Below, one piece after another: positions 1-7,855 of a stretch of DNA of 49,623 nt. Under the pieces are notes generated by a model. It saw only the letters and a program-made list of their open reading frames with translations, had not been told where the DNA came from and did no database searches. The stretch is from NCBI GenBank assembly GCA_036172265.1, contig JASFBA010000086.1, positions 1 to 49,623 of the forward strand. Reading direction: 5' to 3'. The DNA comes from JASFBA01 sp036172265. GTDB lineage: Bacteria; Chloroflexota; Chloroflexia; DTKN01. Numbering within the stretch: the first letter of the stretch is position 1; each line of letters begins with the position of its first letter. The translations under genes were made by a program, and so were the position numbers.

Positions 1-192
1 AGGTGGCCGGCGATGCGCCTGGAGTATCCGGGAAAGAAATCTATCGCGGAGATCATGGCCCAGACGGGAACGGCTGCCCTCTGCCTGAAGGATAGTGAGG
101 GCAACCTCCCGTTCGACGGGTGGAGGAATATGCTCATCCAGAATAGGACATGGACGCCATCATCATCCGTGGAGCACGGGAACACAACCTGA
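1..192 (+). CDS. Possible C-terminal end of an upstream gene (partial)
   Basis: An open reading frame enters from the left edge and stops at 190-192, giving about 63 residues with a non-repetitive composition (for example LEYPGKKSIAEIMAQTG). It overlaps the uvrA start by about 40 bases in another frame. I recognise no family and the reading is short, so it may be chance. The other two frames close earlier, at stops near 84 and 110. Seen: the open frame. Inferred: that it is the tail of a protein. Confidence 0.25.
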   Translation, partial: RWPAMRLEYPGKKSIAEIMAQTGTAALCLKDSEGNLPFDGWRNMLIQNRTWTPSSSVEHGNTT

Positions 193-3038
193 AGGGCATT
201 GATGTTACCATCCCCCGCAACCGCTTCGTCGTCTTCACCGGCGTCTCCGGTTCGGGGAAGTCGTCGCTGGCCTTTGATACGCTCTATGCCGAGGGCCAGC
301 GTCGCTACGTCGAAAGCCTCTCCGCCTACGCCCGGCAGTTCCTGGAGCAGATGGAAAAACCCCGGGTGGACTATATCGCCGGCCTCTCCCCGGCCATCGC
401 CATCGAGCAGAAGTCTGCAGCCAAGAACCCCCGCTCCACCGTGGGCACCGTCACCGAGATCTACGACTACCTGCGCGTCCTCTACGCCCGCGTCGGCATC
501 CCCCACTGCCCCTCCTGCGGCCGCGAGATCGGTTCGCAGACGGTCCAGCAGATGGTCGACCGGGTGCGCCTCCTTCCCCCCGGCACCCGCTTCCAGGTGC
601 TCGCTCCCCTGGTGCGGGAGCGCAAGGGGGAGTACCGCGACCTCTTCGAAACCATCCGCGCCCAGGGATTTTCCCGCATTCGGGTGGATGGCGAAGTCCT
701 CGGTCTGGAACGGCCCATCGCCCTGAGCAAAAAGGTCAAACACAACATCGAGGTCGTGGTAGACCGTCTCCAGATCCCGGAGGAGCCGGACGAGGCCTTC
801 CTGGGCCGGCTGAACGACTCGCTGGAGACGGCGCTTAAACTTTCGGACGGCCTGGTGCTTATCGCTCCCGAAAAGGGGGAACCCCTCCTGATGAGCGAGA
901 AAAACGCCTGCCCGGAGTGCGGCTTCAGCATGCCGGAACTCACTCCCCAACTCTTCTCCTTCAACTCGCCCCAGGGAGCCTGCCCGCGCTGTGCCGGGTT
1001 GGGCACGGTGATGGAGGTGGACCCCGAGTTGGTGGTGGGCGACCCGGCCCTCAGCATCCACGACGGGGCTATCCGCTACTGGGGCATCATGCGGGAAAAG
1101 AAGGACTCCTGGGCCTATCGCTGCCTTCTCTCCATCGCCCGGCAGTACGGCTTCAGCCTGGACACGCCCTGGGAGGCGTTGAGCGAGGAGCAGCGCCGCG
1201 TCGTCCTCTACGGCTCGGCCGGCCGGCGGGTGCACTTTACCTGGGAGGGGGAGACCGGCCGGGGCGAGTTCTACCGCCCCTGGGAAGGGGTCATCCCCGA
1301 GATCGCCCGACGTTACCACCAGACCTCCTCCCAGGGCATGCGCGAATGGTACGCCCGCTTTATGAGCGCCCTTCCCTGCCCCCAGTGCCATGGGGCCAAA
1401 CTCCGTCCCGAGGCCCTGGCAGTGACCGTGGGGGGCTATTCCATCCGCGACGTGACCGCCCTCTCCATCACCCAGGCCCTGGAGTGGGTGGAGAGGATAC
1501 AGGGCGCAGGAACCAGGGCCCAAGGCCCAGGAGACGGAACCCCGAACCCTGAGCCCTCTCCCCTGAGCCCTTATCACCTCGAGATCGCCGGCGAGATCCT
1601 CAAGGAAATCCGCGAACGCCTGGGCTTCCTGGTCAACGTGGGGCTGAACTATATCACCCTGGACCGTGCCGCCCCCACCCTGTCCGGCGGGGAAAGCCAG
1701 CGCATCCGCCTGGCCAGCCAGATCGGCTCGGGCCTGGTCGGGGTGATGTACATCCTGGATGAACCGACCATCGGACTGCACCCCCGCGACAACCGCCGGC
1801 TCCTGGATACCCTCTTTCGCCTGCGCGACCTGGGCAACACCGTCATCGTCGTCGAACACGACCTGGACACCATGCGTGCCGCCGACTGGATCGTGGACTT
1901 TGGACCGGGGGCCGGTGCCCATGGCGGGGAGATCGTCGCCGCCGGCCCGCCGCAACAGGTGATGCGCAACGGCTCCCTGACCGGCCTCTATCTTTCCGGC
2001 ACCCTCCGGATTCCTATCCCGGAGCAGCGGCGGCCCCTGCGTGGGGAATGGCTGGTGCTGGAAGGAGCCTGCCATAACAACCTGAAAAACATCACCGTCC
2101 GCCTTCCCCTGGGCACCTTTATCTGCGTCACCGGCGTCTCCGGTTCGGGCAAGTCCTCCCTCATCGCCGAGACGCTCTACCCGGCCCTGGCCCAGCGTCT
2201 GCACCGCGCCCGCCTCAAACCCGGCCCCTTCCGGGCCATACGCGGGCTGGAGTATGTAGACAAGGTCATCCAGATCGACCAGCAGCCGATCGGGCGGACT
2301 CCCCGCTCCAATCCGGCCACCTACGTCGGCCTCTTTGACGAGATTCGCCGGCTCTTCTCCCTCACCCCGGAGGCCCGGGTGCGGGGCTACCGGCCAGGGC
2401 GCTTCTCTTTCAACGTCCGGGGAGGACGCTGCGAGGCCTGCCAGGGCCACGGCCAGGTCAAGATCGAGATGCACTTTCTCCCCGACGTCTGGGTGACCTG
2501 CCAGGTCTGCAAGGGCCGGCGCTACAACCGCGAGACCCTCCAGGTGCGCTACAAGGGCAAGAACATCGCCGAGGTGCTGGACCTGGAGGCCCAGGAGGCG
2601 CTGGACTTTTTCCAGGCCCACCCCACGATCCGACGTATCCTCCAGACGCTGGTGGACGTGGGGTTGGGCTATATCCGGCTGGGCCAGCCGGCCCCCGCCC
2701 TTTCCGGCGGAGAGGCTCAGCGGGTGAAACTCGCCAAGGAACTCTGCCGGGTGGCCACCGGCCGCACCATCTATTTCCTGGACGAGCCGACCACAGGCCT
2801 CCACCCGGCCGACATCCAGAAACTTCTGGAAGTGCTCCACCGTTTGGTGGATGCCGGCAACACGGTCGTGGTCATCGAACACAACCTGGACGTGGTCAAG
2901 ACGGCCGACTGGATCGTTGACCTGGGGCCGGAGGGCGGGGAAGAGGGCGGCTATGTGGTGGCCGAAGGCCGACCGGAGGAGGTGGTCCGGGCGGAGAGGA
3001 GTTTCACCGGGCAAATGCTGGCACCGGTGCTGGGATAG
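150..3038 (+). CDS. uvrA: Excinuclease ABC subunit A (UvrA)
   Basis: Damage-recognition ATPase of nucleotide excision repair, acting with UvrB, which is encoded about 13 kb away. 962 residues, slightly longer than the usual ~940. Seen in order: first Walker A GVSGSGKSSL near residue 31; zinc-finger cysteines CPSC near 122; CPEC...CPRC in the insertion domain; ABC signature LSGGESQR; Walker B ILDEPTIGLH; second Walker A GVSGSGKSSL near 665; a CEAC...CQVC zinc module; second signature LSGGEAQR and FLDEPTTGLH. A low-complexity insert (about residues 451-474, rich in Gly/Pro) sits just before the first signature and is absent from typical UvrA. The ATG at 150 fits the family N-terminus (DAIIIRGAREHNLK), although no strong ribosome-binding site precedes it. 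Confidence 0.97.
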   Translation: MDAIIIRGAREHNLKGIDVTIPRNRFVVFTGVSGSGKSSLAFDTLYAEGQRRYVESLSAYARQFLEQMEKPRVDYIAGLSPAIAIEQKSAAKNPRSTVGTVTEIYDYLRVLYARVGIPHCPSCGREIGSQTVQQMVDRVRLLPPGTRFQVLAPLVRERKGEYRDLFETIRAQGFSRIRVDGEVLGLERPIALSKKVKHNIEVVVDRLQIPEEPDEAFLGRLNDSLETALKLSDGLVLIAPEKGEPLLMSEKNACPECGFSMPELTPQLFSFNSPQGACPRCAGLGTVMEVDPELVVGDPALSIHDGAIRYWGIMREKKDSWAYRCLLSIARQYGFSLDTPWEALSEEQRRVVLYGSAGRRVHFTWEGETGRGEFYRPWEGVIPEIARRYHQTSSQGMREWYARFMSALPCPQCHGAKLRPEALAVTVGGYSIRDVTALSITQALEWVERIQGAGTRAQGPGDGTPNPEPSPLSPYHLEIAGEILKEIRERLGFLVNVGLNYITLDRAAPTLSGGESQRIRLASQIGSGLVGVMYILDEPTIGLHPRDNRRLLDTLFRLRDLGNTVIVVEHDLDTMRAADWIVDFGPGAGAHGGEIVAAGPPQQVMRNGSLTGLYLSGTLRIPIPEQRRPLRGEWLVLEGACHNNLKNITVRLPLGTFICVTGVSGSGKSSLIAETLYPALAQRLHRARLKPGPFRAIRGLEYVDKVIQIDQQPIGRTPRSNPATYVGLFDEIRRLFSLTPEARVRGYRPGRFSFNVRGGRCEACQGHGQVKIEMHFLPDVWVTCQVCKGRRYNRETLQVRYKGKNIAEVLDLEAQEALDFFQAHPTIRRILQTLVDVGLGYIRLGQPAPALSGGEAQRVKLAKELCRVATGRTIYFLDEPTTGLHPADIQKLLEVLHRLVDAGNTVVVIEHNLDVVKTADWIVDLGPEGGEEGGYVVAEGRPEEVVRAERSFTGQMLAPVLG

Positions 3039-3060
3039 GTGTGGCCAGGAACTCCCACAA

Positions 3061-3083
3061 GGGGTGTGTCCCAAATCTGTCGG
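3061..3083 (-). repeat. Short dispersed repeat, copy 1
   Basis: Read on the minus strand this is CCGACAGATTTGGGACACAC followed by CCC. A close match (CCGACAAATTGGGGACACGC then CC) lies at 36282-36303 between rpsP and ffh. Both copies are intergenic and follow a gene end. Two copies only are visible, so this is a candidate family. Confidence 0.4.
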
Positions 3084-3108
3084 GAGGTTCCCTATCTGTC
3101 GTGTCAAT

Positions 3109-3137
3109 TTGGCGTCCGGACGGATTTGTGCTATAAT
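3109..3137 (+). promoter_or_regulatory. Promoter for rplS
   Basis: TTGGCG at 3109-3114, a 17-base spacer and TATAAT at 3132-3137 form a good sigma70-type promoter in the uvrA-rplS gap. Transcription would start near 3144, giving a leader of about 210 nt before the rplS start codon. Confidence 0.7.
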
Positions 3138-3143
3138 GCCCGC

Positions 3144-3353
3144 GCCTTTAGAGAATCCCCTCGCCGTTGGCGAGGAAACTTTGGAGCAGGACATCGGTAG
3201 AATCGCCTTATGTTACCTTTGATAACCATTCGCGCTTCATCGGGACGCCATTTCGTCGGCGATTTCTCCACCGGGAGGCCGTGAGACGGGACACCGGTAT
3301 CTTTTTGCCCTACCAGGCGAAATTGGCCAGAACCCAGTTTGGAGGTTGCGGAC
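3144..3353 (+). promoter_or_regulatory. Long 5' leader of rplS with hairpin
   Basis: The 315-base uvrA-rplS gap contains no credible gene. The probable transcript leader opens with a perfect hairpin, CCTCGCC (3159-3165), loop GTT, GGCGAGG (3169-3175). It then runs into a dispersed element (3201-3335) and ends in the ribosome-binding site GGAGG (3341-3345). L19 leaders that control ribosomal protein synthesis are known in other phyla. That this one is regulatory is inference from length and structure. Confidence 0.4.
3201..3335 (+). repeat. Dispersed intergenic element, copy A
   Basis: Shares a left end (AATCRCCTTATGTTRCCYTT), a middle block (GACGCCATTTCGTC...GATTTCTCC...GAGACGGGACACC) and a right end (GGCGAAATTGGCCAGAACCC) with copies at 30880-31016 and 40536-40716. 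The order of blocks is the same in all three. This copy lies in the rplS leader, directly upstream of the ribosome-binding site. No coding potential is seen. Confidence 0.55.
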
Positions 3354-3713
3354 ATGCCGAGCAAGGTCGTAGATGTGATTGAACAGAAATACCTAAAGGA
3401 GAACCTGCCCGACTTTCGGGTCGGTGACGTCGTGCGGGTGAGCGTCCGGGTGGTGGAGGGCGACCGCGAGCGGCTCCAGGAGTTTGAAGGAGTGGTCATC
3501 CGTCGGCGCGGGCGCGGGTTGAATGAAAACTTTACCGTGCGCCGGATCGGAGCCCATGGCGTAGGAGTAGAGCGAACCTTCCTGGCCCACTCACCCCGTT
3601 TAGAAAAGGTACGGGTGGTGCGTCGGGGTCGGGTACGCCGGGCCGCTCTGTATTACCTGCGCGGGCGCACCGGCCGGGCTGCCCGCATCAAGGAACAGCG
3701 GGAGCAAGTCTAG
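3354..3713 (+). CDS. rplS: 50S ribosomal protein L19
   Basis: Large-subunit ribosomal protein near the 30S-50S interface. 119 residues, normal length. The family signature is clear: FRVGDVVRVSVRVVEGDRER, then QEFEGVVIRRRG, ENFTVRRI, GVGVERTF, HSP and RRGRVRRAALYYLR. The ATG at 3354 is chosen over an in-frame TTG 15 bases upstream because GGAGG ends 8 bases before the ATG. In most bacteria rplS follows trmD; here it stands between uvrA and a glycosyltransferase with its own promoter, while rpsP-khpA-rimM lies at 35-36 kb. Confidence 0.96.
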   Translation: MPSKVVDVIEQKYLKENLPDFRVGDVVRVSVRVVEGDRERLQEFEGVVIRRRGRGLNENFTVRRIGAHGVGVERTFLAHSPRLEKVRVVRRGRVRRAALYYLRGRTGRAARIKEQREQV

Positions 3714-3787
3714 GCCAAGGCCTCGATACTAGGGGCGGCTGTTTTACCCCCGGCGGACCGGCCCGGAAGTGTGCCCGGTGGGTGTTT

Positions 3788-5206
3788 ATGCGCATCGCTT
3801 ATTTCAGCCCGTTGAACCCCGTTCCATCGGGTATCTCCGACTATAGCGAGGACCTCCTCCCCTACCTGGCCTCCTACGCCGACATCGACCTTTTCATCGA
3901 TGAAGGCTACCGGCCGGCAAACCCCGACATCGCTGCCCACTTTTCCATTTATCCCTTCAACCGCTACCCCCGCCTGCTGCGCCGCCGAAAGTACGATGTA
4001 ACGCTCTACCACGTCGGCAACAGCCCGGCCCACGGCTATATCCTGAACATGCTGGAGCGCTACCCCGGCGTGGTCGTCCTCCACGATTACGTCCTCCATC
4101 ACCTGATGCTCTGGCGGGCCTTTCGCCACGGCGACGGCCGGGCCTACCACGAGGCCATGCGGGGCTACGGCGAGGCCGGCTGGCGGTTGGCACAACGGAT
4201 GATCCGCGGACAACTGGCCGAGGAAGCCTTCCAGTATCCCCTGTGCGAGGAGGTCATCGCCGCGGCCACGGCGCTGATCGTCCACAGCGACTATGTGGCC
4301 GGGCGGGTGCGGGAAGTGCGTCCGGACGTCCCGCTGGCGGTGGTGCCGATGGGGGTGCCACTTCCCTCCCTGCCGGAGCGCCGGGAAGCCCGGCGGCGTC
4401 TGGGTCTCCCCGAAGAGGCCCTGGTGCTGGCTTCTTTCGGGCACCTGAACCCCTACAAGCGGCTGGAGCCGGCCTTGCGTGCCTACCGCCGGCTACGCCA
4501 GGCTCACCCCGAGGCTCTCTTCCTCCTGGTCGGCAGCCTCTCTCCCCACTTTGACCTGGCCGGCCTCCTGCGCCGCCTGAATTTGGGCCAGGCCGTGCGC
4601 GTCACCGGCTTTGTGGAGATGGGCGCTTTCCTGGGGTACCTTTCAGCCAGCGACATCTGCCTGAACCTGCGCTATCCCAGCGCCGGGGAAACCTCGGCCA
4701 GCCTCTTGCGCATCCTGGGAGCCGGCCTGCCCACCCTGGTCTCCCGGACGGCGGCCTTTGCCGAACTCCCGCCGGAGGTGGCCATCCAGGTGGACGTTGG
4801 GGAGGAAGAAGAAGAGGAAATCTTCGCCTTCCTTTCCTACCTGGCCGATCACCCGGACTTTCGCCGGGCCTTGGGGGAGAATGCCTGTCGGTACGTCTCC
4901 GCCCACCACACCCTGGAAGGAGCGGCTGCCGGCTACGCCCGTTTCCTGGGTCGGCTGTGTGGCCGAGAGGCCGTGGAGGTACGTCCCCCGCTCTTTCTTC
5001 CCCTGACCGGCCGGCCGGCCCCTCTGCCCGAAACGCCGCCGGCGGCTCCGCCTCTGGAGGAAGCGGCCCCGCTTCCTGTGCAACTCGCCGCCCAGGCCCT
5101 TTCTGAAATCGGGCTGCAAGAGGACGACCGAGCCTCCCTCCAAGCCGTGGCCGAGACGCTTTCGGAACTGAAGGATTTTTTTGACAGCCCCGGCCCTTTC
5201 TGGTAG
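3788..5206 (+). CDS. Glycosyltransferase family 4 protein
   Basis: 472 residues with a GT-B fold: the N-terminus (RIAYFSPLNPVPSGISDYSE) is typical of GT4 enzymes, and the C-terminal Rossmann half has ASFGHLNPYKRLEPALRAY, a LFLLVGSLSP strand and the donor-binding stretch LRYPSAGETSASLLRILGAGLPTL. It should transfer a sugar from a nucleotide-sugar donor in cell-surface glycan synthesis; the acceptor is unknown. After about residue 385 there is a Pro/Ala-rich linker and a short acidic tail. ATG 3788 is preferred to GTG 3782, but the ribosome-binding site is weak for both. The promoter of the next gene overlaps its last codons. Confidence 0.85.
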   Translation: MRIAYFSPLNPVPSGISDYSEDLLPYLASYADIDLFIDEGYRPANPDIAAHFSIYPFNRYPRLLRRRKYDVTLYHVGNSPAHGYILNMLERYPGVVVLHDYVLHHLMLWRAFRHGDGRAYHEAMRGYGEAGWRLAQRMIRGQLAEEAFQYPLCEEVIAAATALIVHSDYVAGRVREVRPDVPLAVVPMGVPLPSLPERREARRRLGLPEEALVLASFGHLNPYKRLEPALRAYRRLRQAHPEALFLLVGSLSPHFDLAGLLRRLNLGQAVRVTGFVEMGAFLGYLSASDICLNLRYPSAGETSASLLRILGAGLPTLVSRTAAFAELPPEVAIQVDVGEEEEEEIFAFLSYLADHPDFRRALGENACRYVSAHHTLEGAAAGYARFLGRLCGREAVEVRPPLFLPLTGRPAPLPETPPAAPPLEEAAPLPVQLAAQALSEIGLQEDDRASLQAVAETLSELKDFFDSPGPFW

Positions 5207-5209
5207 AAT
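5181..5209 (+). promoter_or_regulatory. Promoter for LysM lipoprotein (and possibly por operon)
   Basis: TTGACA at 5181-5186, a 17-base spacer and TAGAAT at 5204-5209. The -10 box overlaps the TAG stop codon of the glycosyltransferase, so the promoter is embedded in the end of the preceding gene. Confidence 0.8.
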
Positions 5210-5263
5210 AGCCGTGGTAAAATTCACGAAACCCCGGCCGATAAGGCCGTCGAGGAGGACGGA

Positions 5264-5620
5264 GTGGCCGGCCGAAAGGCGTATCGGGCGATAGGATTGC
5301 TGGGCCTCTGGGTATCCCTTGTACTGGTGGGCTGCGGGAGCACCATGACCGCCTCCCCCGAACCCACGTCTACGCCGGGAGCGCGCTTCCTTATGCCTAC
5401 ACCCGGAGGCCTCCCTTCTCCCACCCGCACACCGACGCCGGAATCCTTGATTTACATCGTCGAAGAGGGCGACACGCTTTATGAGATCGCTTTGCGTTTC
5501 GGCGTTCGTCTGGAGGATCTGATCGAGGCCAACCATCTGGAGAACCCCAATCAGTTGCAAGTGGGGCAGGAACTCGTCATTCCGGCCCCGCCTGGCCCTA
5601 CGGCGACCCCCTCGCCCTGA
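5264..5620 (+). CDS. LysM-domain lipoprotein
   Basis: 118 residues. A lipoprotein signal peptide is visible: basic start (AGRKAYRA), hydrophobic stretch and lipobox LVGC with Cys near residue 23. A Thr/Pro-rich linker follows (SPEPTSTPGA...TPTPES), then one LysM domain (YIVEEGDTLYEIALRFGV...NHLENPNQLQVGQELVIP, about residues 63-107) that would bind peptidoglycan. The protein is predicted to be membrane-anchored outside the cytoplasm. The GTG start is supported by GAGGAGG at 5252-5258. It has its own consensus promoter and may be co-transcribed with the oxidoreductase genes 72 bases downstream. Confidence 0.85.
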   Translation: MAGRKAYRAIGLLGLWVSLVLVGCGSTMTASPEPTSTPGARFLMPTPGGLPSPTRTPTPESLIYIVEEGDTLYEIALRFGVRLEDLIEANHLENPNQLQVGQELVIPAPPGPTATPSP

Positions 5621-5692
5621 TTCGTTCGGAGGCCGATCTGGAGGACAGGATGTGGAGGGGGATTTGTGTGTCATAACTTAGGAGGCAAGGAT

Positions 5693-6271
5693 ATGGAAAA
5701 GCCGCTGGAGATTCGCTGGCATGGCCGGGCCGGCCAGGGCGTGGTCACCGCCGGGGAACTTTTGGCCGAAGCGGCCATGCACGAGGGCAAGTACTTCCAG
5801 GCCTTCCCGGACTATGGGGCCGAGCGTATGGGCGCCCCGGTCAAAGCCTACACCCGCCTGAGCGACCAACCCATCGAAGTGCATAGCCAGATCGAAGAGC
5901 CGGACGTCGTCGTAGTGGTCAACCCCGGCCTCCTGCACGTCGTGGACGTGGCCGAGGGGTTGGTGGACGGCGGGACGATCGTCGTCAATACACCCCTTTC
6001 CCCGGCGGAGGTGCGTAAGCATTTGAAGTTGGCCGGCCGCACAGCCCGCGTCTGGGCGGTGGATGCCACACGCATCGGTATGGAGGTGCTCCGCCGGGAC
6101 ATCCCCAGCACCATCATGCTGGGGGCCCTGGTGCGGGCCACCGGGGTCGTGCGCCTGGAGACCCTCATCGAACTGGTGCGGGAGAAACTGGGCGAGAAAC
6201 TTCAAACGCACGTGGTTGAGGCGAACCTGGCCGGCCTCCGACGGGCCTATGAGGAGGCCGTGGAAGGATAA
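5693..6271 (+). CDS. porC: 2-oxoacid:ferredoxin oxidoreductase, gamma subunit
   Basis: 192 residues. Gamma subunit of pyruvate (or related 2-oxoacid):ferredoxin oxidoreductase, which oxidises pyruvate to acetyl-CoA and CO2 with reduction of ferredoxin. The family N-terminus IRWHGRAGQGVVTAGELLAEAA and FPDYGAERMGAPVKAYTRLS are clear. ATG 5693 is chosen because TAGGAGG (5679-5685) sits 7 bases upstream; a GTG at 5666 would add nine atypical residues. First gene of gamma-delta-alpha-beta, the order of four-subunit archaeal-type enzymes. Substrate (pyruvate rather than 2-ketoisovalerate) is inferred from the overall pattern. Confidence 0.9.
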   Translation: MEKPLEIRWHGRAGQGVVTAGELLAEAAMHEGKYFQAFPDYGAERMGAPVKAYTRLSDQPIEVHSQIEEPDVVVVVNPGLLHVVDVAEGLVDGGTIVVNTPLSPAEVRKHLKLAGRTARVWAVDATRIGMEVLRRDIPSTIMLGALVRATGVVRLETLIELVREKLGEKLQTHVVEANLAGLRRAYEEAVEG

Positions 6272-6283
6272 AAGGAGAAGACC

Positions 6284-6604
6284 ATGACCGAAAAACTCCT
6301 GTCCTGGAAAGAGGCCCGCATCGCCGGGATCGTTACGGAAGCGGGCAGTTCGGTGGAGTACCTCACCGGCGCCTGGCGCTCGATGCGCCCGGTGCACGAT
6401 ATGGACCAATGCACCCACTGCCTTATCTGCTGGGTTTATTGCCCCGATGCTTCGATCATCGTCGAAGATGGCCGCTGGGTGCGCTTCGATTACGACCATT
6501 GCAAAGGCTGCGGCATCTGTGCCGAGGTCTGCCCGGTCAATATCAAGAAGCCCCACGCCGTCACCGGGCAGATGGGCAAGGTCATCCAGATGGTCCCCGA
6601 GTAG
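6284..6604 (+). CDS. porD: 2-oxoacid:ferredoxin oxidoreductase, delta (ferredoxin) subunit
   Basis: 106 residues with two [4Fe-4S] motifs, CTHCLICWVYCP and CKGCGICAEVCP, and the conserved tail EVCPVNIKKPHAVTG. It passes electrons from the thiamine-diphosphate site to soluble ferredoxin. AAAAGGAGA precedes the ATG, and it starts 12 bases after porC, so the two are co-transcribed. The N-terminal ~35 residues (SWKEARIAGIVTEAGSS) are typical of POR delta subunits rather than free ferredoxins. Confidence 0.93.
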   Translation: MTEKLLSWKEARIAGIVTEAGSSVEYLTGAWRSMRPVHDMDQCTHCLICWVYCPDASIIVEDGRWVRFDYDHCKGCGICAEVCPVNIKKPHAVTGQMGKVIQMVPE

Positions 6605-6648
6605 GGCCGCAGCGGAATTGTGCCCTTGGGGCGGTTGAGGAGGAAACG

Positions 6649-7842
6649 ATGGAAAAAATCGTCAAAGCGCTGCACGGGGCTATGGCCGTGTCGGAGGCGA
6701 TGCGCCAGATCGACCCCGACGTAGTGGCAGCCTATCCGATCACGCCGCAGACGGCCGTGGTGCAGACCTTTTCCGAGTACGTGGCCGACGGGCGGGTCGG
6801 CACCGAGTTCATCGCCGTGGAAAGCGAGCATGCCGCGATGAGCGCTTGCGTGGGAGCGGCGGCGGCCGGTGGACGGGTGATGACGGCCACCTCGGCCAAC
6901 GGGCTGGCCCTGATGTGGGAGATGCTCTACATCGCCGCTTCGCTCCGGTTGCCCATCGTGATGACGGTGGTCAACCGGGCCCTTTCCGCCCCGCTGAACA
7001 TTCACTGCGACCACTCCGACTCGATGGGCGCCCGTGATGCCGGCTGGATCCATATCTTTGCCGAGAACCCCCAGGAGGCCTATGATAATACCCTTCAGGC
7101 GGTGCGCATCGCCGAACATATGGACCTGCGCCTGCCGGTCATGAGCATGCAGGACGGCTTTATTACCGGGCACGGCGTGGAGCGGGTGGAGATGCTGCCC
7201 GATGAGGAGGTCAAACGTTTCGTCGGCCCCTTCCAACCAACCTATTCCATCCTGGATGTGGACCATCCCCTGACGATGGGCTCCTGGGACTTTTACGATT
7301 ATTACTTTGAACACAAACGTCAGCAGACCGAAGCCTTGTCGCGGGCGTTGCCGATCATCGAAGCCGTCGGTCGGGAGTACGGGGAATGGACCGGCCGGCC
7401 CTACGGCTTCCTGGAAACGTTCGGCATGGAGGACGCTGAAATGGCCATCGTGGTGCTTGCTTCGACGGCCGGCACGGCCCGCAGCGTCATCCGGCGGGCC
7501 CGGGCCGAGGGGGTGCGCGTAGGGCTGGTCAAGCCGCGCGTCTTCCGCCCCTTTCCCGATCGACACCTGACCGAAGTGCTGAAGGATTGTCGGGCGGTAG
7601 CCGTGATGGATCGCTCCGTCTCCTTCGGGGCGATGGAAGGGGCCGGCCCGCTCTTCCTGGAACTGGCCGCCGCCTTCGCCGTCCACGGCTTGGGCTCCAT
7701 CCCGCTGGTGGACTATATCTTCGGCCTGGGCGGGCGCGATACGACGCCGGGACACACCGAACAGGTCATCCGCGACCTTCAGGAAATCGTCCGTACGGGG
7801 CAGCGCGGCCCACTGGTGCGCTACCTGGGGCTGCGGGAATAA
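6649..7842 (+). CDS. porA: 2-oxoacid:ferredoxin oxidoreductase, alpha subunit
   Basis: 397 residues. The N-terminal pyrimidine-binding domain shows ALHGAMAVSEAMRQIDPDVVAAYPITPQT and EFIAVESEHAAMSACVGAAAAGGRVMTATSANGL, with the threonine of YPITPQT and the catalytic-loop Glu in place. The C-terminal half (VVLASTAGTARSVIRRARAEGVRVGLVKPRVFRPFP) is the transketolase C-terminal-like domain. The reading frame is open from 6409, but the true start is ATG 6649, preceded by GAGGAGG and matching the family N-terminus. It is part of the POR heterotetramer. Confidence 0.94.
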   Translation: MEKIVKALHGAMAVSEAMRQIDPDVVAAYPITPQTAVVQTFSEYVADGRVGTEFIAVESEHAAMSACVGAAAAGGRVMTATSANGLALMWEMLYIAASLRLPIVMTVVNRALSAPLNIHCDHSDSMGARDAGWIHIFAENPQEAYDNTLQAVRIAEHMDLRLPVMSMQDGFITGHGVERVEMLPDEEVKRFVGPFQPTYSILDVDHPLTMGSWDFYDYYFEHKRQQTEALSRALPIIEAVGREYGEWTGRPYGFLETFGMEDAEMAIVVLASTAGTARSVIRRARAEGVRVGLVKPRVFRPFPDRHLTEVLKDCRAVAVMDRSVSFGAMEGAGPLFLELAAAFAVHGLGSIPLVDYIFGLGGRDTTPGHTEQVIRDLQEIVRTGQRGPLVRYLGLRE

Positions 7843-7855
7843 GTGGGAGGAAACG

